From positions 1 to 64,000 of the forward strand of contig JAHJWO010000009.1 in NCBI GenBank assembly GCA_018828145.1: DNA of 64,000 nucleotides. Reading direction: 5' to 3'. Both the position numbers and the translations under genes were made by a program. A model generated the notes under the pieces. The model did no database searches. It was not told the origin of the DNA and was given only the letters and a program-made list of their open reading frames with translations. This document shows positions 60,741 to 64,000 of the stretch, piece after piece. Within the stretch, counting starts at the first letter, position 1, and each line of letters starts with the position of its first letter. This DNA comes from Alphaproteobacteria bacterium. GTDB taxonomy: Bacteria > Pseudomonadota > Alphaproteobacteria > Rhizobiales > Devosiaceae.

Positions 60741-61610
60741 ATGAGTGAGGTCATGGAGGCGGCGCCCGGCGCGGCCGACGAGCCCGAGAGCGGCGGGCAC
60801 CCGATCTATGCCCATGCCCCGCGCAGCGGCGAGTTCAACAAGCTGCGCAAGCGGCTGATCCGCAATACGCGCGAGGCGCTCGACAAGTTCGAGATGGTGC
60901 GCCCCGGCGAGAAATGGCTGGTGGCCCTTTCCGGCGGCAAGGACAGCTATTCCATGCTGGCGCTGCTGCTCGATCTGAAATGGCGGGGCCTCCTGCCGGT
61001 GGAGCTGCTGGTCTGCAATCTCGACCAGGGCCAGCCCAATTTCCCCAAGCATATCCTGCCCGAGTTCCTGGCAGGCCTGGGCATCCCCCATCGCATCGAA
61101 TATCGCGACACCTATTCAATCGTCACCGAGAAGCTGCCGGCCGGAGCGACCTATTGCTCGCTGTGTTCGCGGCTGCGCCGGGGCAATCTCTATCGCATCG
61201 CGCGGGAGGAGGGCTGCACCGCCCTGGTGCTGGGTCACCATCGCGACGACAGCCTCGAAACCTTCTTCATGAACCTCTTCCATGGCGGCAAGCTCGCGGC
61301 CATGCCGCCGCGCCTGCTCAATGACGAGGGCGATATCGAGGTGCTGCGGCCGCTGATCTATTGCGGCGAGGATGACCTGCAGCGCTTTTCTGACGCCATG
61401 GCCTTTCCCATCATCCCCTGCGACCTCTGCGGCAGCCAGGATGGGCTGGAGCGCAATGCGATGAAGGCCATGCTGAGCGACATCGAAAAGCGCATGCCCG
61501 GCCGCAAGGATGTGATGATCCGCGCCCTGGGCAATATCAATGCCAGCCATATGCTGGATACCAGGCTGTTCGACTTCGCCGGTCTGTTCGACAAGAGGAC
61601 GCAATCTTGA
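60741..61610 (+). CDS. ttcA: tRNA 2-thiocytidine biosynthesis protein TtcA
   Basis: TtcA thiolates cytidine 32 of tRNA using an iron-sulfur cluster. The 289-residue product starts [20 protein letters not shown] and has the PP-loop SGGKDS (residues 64-69), C139-x-x-C142 (YCSLCSR), and a third cluster cysteine in [10 protein letters not shown]. Start 60741 is chosen over the upstream GTG/ATG because family sequence begins just after it. It overlaps the next gene by four bases (TTGA). Confidence 0.93.
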   Translation: MSEVMEAAPGAADEPESGGHPIYAHAPRSGEFNKLRKRLIRNTREALDKFEMVRPGEKWLVALSGGKDSYSMLALLLDLKWRGLLPVELLVCNLDQGQPNFPKHILPEFLAGLGIPHRIEYRDTYSIVTEKLPAGATYCSLCSRLRRGNLYRIAREEGCTALVLGHHRDDSLETFFMNLFHGGKLAAMPPRLLNDEGDIEVLRPLIYCGEDDLQRFSDAMAFPIIPCDLCGSQDGLERNAMKAMLSDIEKRMPGRKDVMIRALGNINASHMLDTRLFDFAGLFDKRTQS

Positions 61611-62425
61611 ATTTTGACGTGATGGCCCTGGCCACTATCCTGCGCGATGCGGCGCGGGCCGAAGCCCTGCCGCGCTTTCGCCGGCTCGATGCCTCCATGG
61701 TGCAGGTCAAGACCGAGGCCATCGACCTTGTGACCGAGGCCGATGTGGCGACCGAGGAAGCCATCAAGGCGCGCCTCGCCACGGCGATGCCCAATGCCCT
61801 GTTCGTCGGCGAGGAATCGGTGGCCGCCGATCCGGCTTTGCTGCTGCGCCTGGCCGATGCGGACCTGGCCGTCGTGGTCGACCCGATCGATGGCACGGCC
61901 AATTACGCCGCCGGCCTGCCGCTCTTTGCCACCATGGCAGCCGTGGTCTCCAGGGGCGAGACCATTGCCGGCATCATCTATGATCCGATGGGCGATGACT
62001 GGGTCATGGCCGAAAAGGGGGGCGGCGCCTGGCTGCGCCGGCCGAGCGGTGAAGCCGTGCGGCTTAAGGTTGCCGCGCCGCTGCCGCTGCCGCAGATGGT
62101 GGGCATGGCCTCGGTCGCCTATATGCCGGCCGACAAGCGTCCCCAGGTGCTGCAAAATACCGACAAGCTGCGCCTGCTCTCCAACTTCCGCTGCGCCGGC
62201 CACGAATATCGCACCTTCGCCTCGGGCCACGGCCAGTTCGTCTGCTACAACAAGCTGATGCCCTGGGATCATCTGGCCGGCGTGCTGATCAGCCAGGAAG
62301 CCGGCGGCTTCGCCGCCCGGCTCGACGGCAGCCCCTATCTGCCCCGCCATATCGATGGCGGCCTGCTGGTCGCCGTGGACAAGTCCAGCTGGGACGAGCT
62401 GCGCCGGGAAGTGTTTGTGTTCTAG
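61607..62425 (+). CDS. inositol monophosphatase family protein
   Basis: This 272-residue metal-dependent phosphatase has [41 protein letters not shown] (metal-binding motif DPIDGT) and [20 protein letters not shown] (WDxAAG-type). It may be an inositol-1-phosphatase, or a 3'-phosphoadenosine 5'-phosphate or histidinol phosphatase. The start is TTG at 61607 overlapping ttcA's stop. Coupled with ttcA. Confidence 0.9.
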   Translation: MNFDVMALATILRDAARAEALPRFRRLDASMVQVKTEAIDLVTEADVATEEAIKARLATAMPNALFVGEESVAADPALLLRLADADLAVVVDPIDGTANYAAGLPLFATMAAVVSRGETIAGIIYDPMGDDWVMAEKGGGAWLRRPSGEAVRLKVAAPLPLPQMVGMASVAYMPADKRPQVLQNTDKLRLLSNFRCAGHEYRTFASGHGQFVCYNKLMPWDHLAGVLISQEAGGFAARLDGSPYLPRHIDGGLLVAVDKSSWDELRREVFVF

Positions 62426-62446
62426 CCCAGGCTGCAACGCGCGCGG

Positions 62447-62567
62447 CCCCACCCCACCCTCGGTCCCTCCCCATCTAGGGGAGGGAAGCGCCAGGCCCGG
62501 CGCCAGTGTTCATGTTCACCCTTGATCCCTCCCCCTTGTGGGGAGGGATCAAGGGTGGGGGTGGTTT
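62447..62567. repeat. intergenic palindromic repeat, family B copy 2
   Basis: Outer GGCCCCACCCCACCC and GGGTGGGGGTGG arms flank inner hairpins. At 62519-62555 there is a 16-bp perfect inverted repeat (CCCTTGATCCCTCCCC / complement) with a 5-base loop, which could end transcripts from both sides. It lies between the convergent monophosphatase and aminotransferase genes. Confidence 0.8.
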
Positions 62568-62593
62568 GGCCACGATTCCCGCAATGGGTCCCG

Positions 62594-63793
62594 CTACCCC
62601 ACCAGCGCCCCGGCCGCCGCATCCAGCGCCCCTGGCCCATGCGCAATCCCCAGCGCCTGCATGCCCGCCTCCATCGTCGCCAGCACGCCCAGTGTCATAT
62701 GGGCATTCACATGCCCCATATGGCCGACGCGCAGGAAGTCCTGATAGGCCGGCTCGCTCGGCAGCGCCATGCCGAGGCCAATGCCTACCGTGACGCCAGC
62801 CTCGACCTCCAGCCAGCGCCGCAGCGCCCCGGCGCCGCCATTGGGGATCCGCGCCGCGGTCACCGACCAGCCGCGCGCGGCCGGGTCGGCCATGTTGAGC
62901 GCGATGCCGCTGTCCTTGCCGCCCCAGGCGTCGAACGCCGCCCAGACCGTGCGGGCCAGTTGCCGGTGGCGTGCCCAGACCTGCTCCAGCCCCTCCTCGT
63001 CGAGGATCATGGTCAGTGCCTCGCGCAGGCCATAGAGGTGGTGCGTCGGCGCTGTGCCGCCGAAATATTGCCAGAACTCGGTGCCGGTGCCGCGGGGCTT
63101 CCAGTCCCAATAGGGTGTCACGAGGTCGGTGGCCTTTGACGCTTCCAGCGCCTTTTCGGAAAACCAGATGAAGCCCAGGCCCGGGGGCAGCATCAGCCCC
63201 TTCTGGCTGGCGCCGACAATGACGTCGATGCCCCAGTCGTCCATGCGCAGCTCGTCGCAGCCCAGCGAGGCAATGGCGTCGACCGCCAGCAGGGCCGGGT
63301 GGCCGGTGCTGTCGATGGCGGCGCGGATGGCGGGAATGCCGTTGCGGGCGCTGGAGGCGGTGTCGACATGGGTCACCAGCACGGCGCGGATGGCGTGGCT
63401 CGTGTCGGCCCGCAGCGCATCGGCAATGCGCTCGGGGTCGGCCGGTGCGGCCTTGCCGAAATCGATGATGTCGACCGTCACGCCCATGCGCGTGAGGCCC
63501 TCGGCCCAGCCATGCCCGAACCGGCCGGTGGCGGCGAGCAGCGCCCGGTCGCCGCGCGAGAACATGTTGGCATTGGCTGCCTCCCAGGCGCCATGCCCAT
63601 TGGCGATATAGATCGCCACATGCTGGTCGGTCTGGGCGACCCGCTTGAGATCGGGAATGAGCGCCCGCGTCATGTCGACGAGTTCGCCCTCATAGATATT
63701 GGGTGCCGTGCGGTGCATGGCATTGAGCACGCGTTCGGGCGAGACCGAGGGGCCGGGAATGGCAAGGTAGGAGCGGCCCGTGGCGAGGGGCAT
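62594..63793 (-). CDS. class V pyridoxal-phosphate aminotransferase
   Basis: This 399-residue protein resembles serine-glyoxylate / alanine-glyoxylate aminotransferases. It starts MPLATGRSYLAIPGPSVSPE (the IPGP motif), has ANGHGAWEAANANM, VDAIASLGCDELRMDDWGID, and the PLP lysine in VIVGASQKGLMLPPGLGF. A role in glyoxylate detoxification or the serine cycle fits. The start is 63793; the upstream in-frame sequence is non-homologous. No obvious operon. Confidence 0.92.
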   Translation of the reverse strand: MPLATGRSYLAIPGPSVSPERVLNAMHRTAPNIYEGELVDMTRALIPDLKRVAQTDQHVAIYIANGHGAWEAANANMFSRGDRALLAATGRFGHGWAEGLTRMGVTVDIIDFGKAAPADPERIADALRADTSHAIRAVLVTHVDTASSARNGIPAIRAAIDSTGHPALLAVDAIASLGCDELRMDDWGIDVIVGASQKGLMLPPGLGFIWFSEKALEASKATDLVTPYWDWKPRGTGTEFWQYFGGTAPTHHLYGLREALTMILDEEGLEQVWARHRQLARTVWAAFDAWGGKDSGIALNMADPAARGWSVTAARIPNGGAGALRRWLEVEAGVTVGIGLGMALPSEPAYQDFLRVGHMGHVNAHMTLGVLATMEAGMQALGIAHGPGALDAAAGALVG

Positions 63794-63868
63794 GACATGT
63801 TCCGATAGGTTGGTACGGCGGGGAGGGGCCGCCAGCCTATCAGTCATGACTCGGCGCAGCGGATCAAG

Positions 63869-63989
63869 CCACCCCCTCCAACCCTCCACCTCGCAGGGGG
63901 AGGAATCTGGCTGTTGGTTTTGGCGGGATCAGACCACAGACTGGATCCGCTCCTCCCCCTCCCAGGGGGAGGCTGGGTGGGGGTTCGTC
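63869..63989. repeat. intergenic palindromic repeat, family B copy 3
   Basis: CCACCCCCTCCAACCCTCC... to ...CTGGGTGGGGGTT, with inner hairpins ACCTCGCAGGGGGAGG and CTCCCCCTCCCAGGGGGAGG. It lies at the right-hand end of the window upstream of the aminotransferase. Confidence 0.75.
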
Positions 63990-64000
63990 CCAGAGCCATT

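Overview
This window comes from a GC-rich alphaproteobacterium of the Hyphomicrobiales/Rhizobiales type; a Devosia-like organism is my best guess, at moderate confidence. The evidence is the CckA kinase, CtrA-type boxes (TTAA-N7-TTAAC) at flagellar promoters, FliX, FlgI/FlgH/FlgA and MotE-family motility proteins, a GAAC-N7-GAAC SOS box in front of recA, a DksA that keeps one of four zinc cysteines, and a BacA/SbmA-type transporter. I saw no phage, insertion sequence, CRISPR array, tRNA or rRNA.

Layout. Positions 1-3660 and 17698-32962 form a flagellar regulon split into two blocks. The first block holds a flagellin (partial), a small unknown gene, flgI-flgJ-flgN and divergent fliX. The second holds flgF-flgG-flgA-flgH divergent from fliL-fliM-DUF6468-motE and a 1113-residue repeat protein, then fliO-fliP divergent from flgB-flgC-fliE-fliQ-fliR-flhB. 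The 14 kb between the blocks carries dksA, a giant alpha-2-macroglobulin with pbpC, a three-gene curli cassette (curlin, CsgH, curlin), an ABC-F ATPase, an M32 carboxypeptidase and a glycine-zipper miniprotein. cckA follows the flagellar block. Positions 35647-39145 are metabolic and accessory genes, 39423-43325 are recA and alaS, and 43384-51531 are envelope, signalling and transport genes (two EamA transporters, a FecR protein, a CHASE2-EAL protein, a VWA protein and a head-GIN protein). From 51719 to the end are icd and housekeeping genes (GNATs, trmJ, an MFS transporter, rpsD, a frameshifted VOC gene, bacA, ttcA, an inositol monophosphatase and a class V aminotransferase).

How the genes work together. 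The flagellar intergenic regions carry a readable regulatory code. Three divergent regions combine a CtrA box and a CGGCA-N5-TGCCG dyad that resembles Caulobacter ftr (FlbD) sites. Two of them also have a sigma-54 promoter on the opposite strand, for flgI and for flgF. This predicts a CckA-CtrA early class (fliX, fliL, flgB, possibly fliQ) and an RpoN/FlbD late class (flgI, flgF), with FliX and CckA encoded in the same window. flbD, ctrA and rpoN themselves are not in the window.

Points most worth a second look: the CtrA/ftr/sigma-54 architecture, three dyads in front of flgB, the pbpC start overwritten by a palindromic repeat, the curlin-CsgH-curlin cassette without csgEFG, the large unassigned protein in the motE operon, the VOC gene broken at an A5 run, and two families of dispersed intergenic palindromes. 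Every intergenic stretch is shorter than 300 bases.
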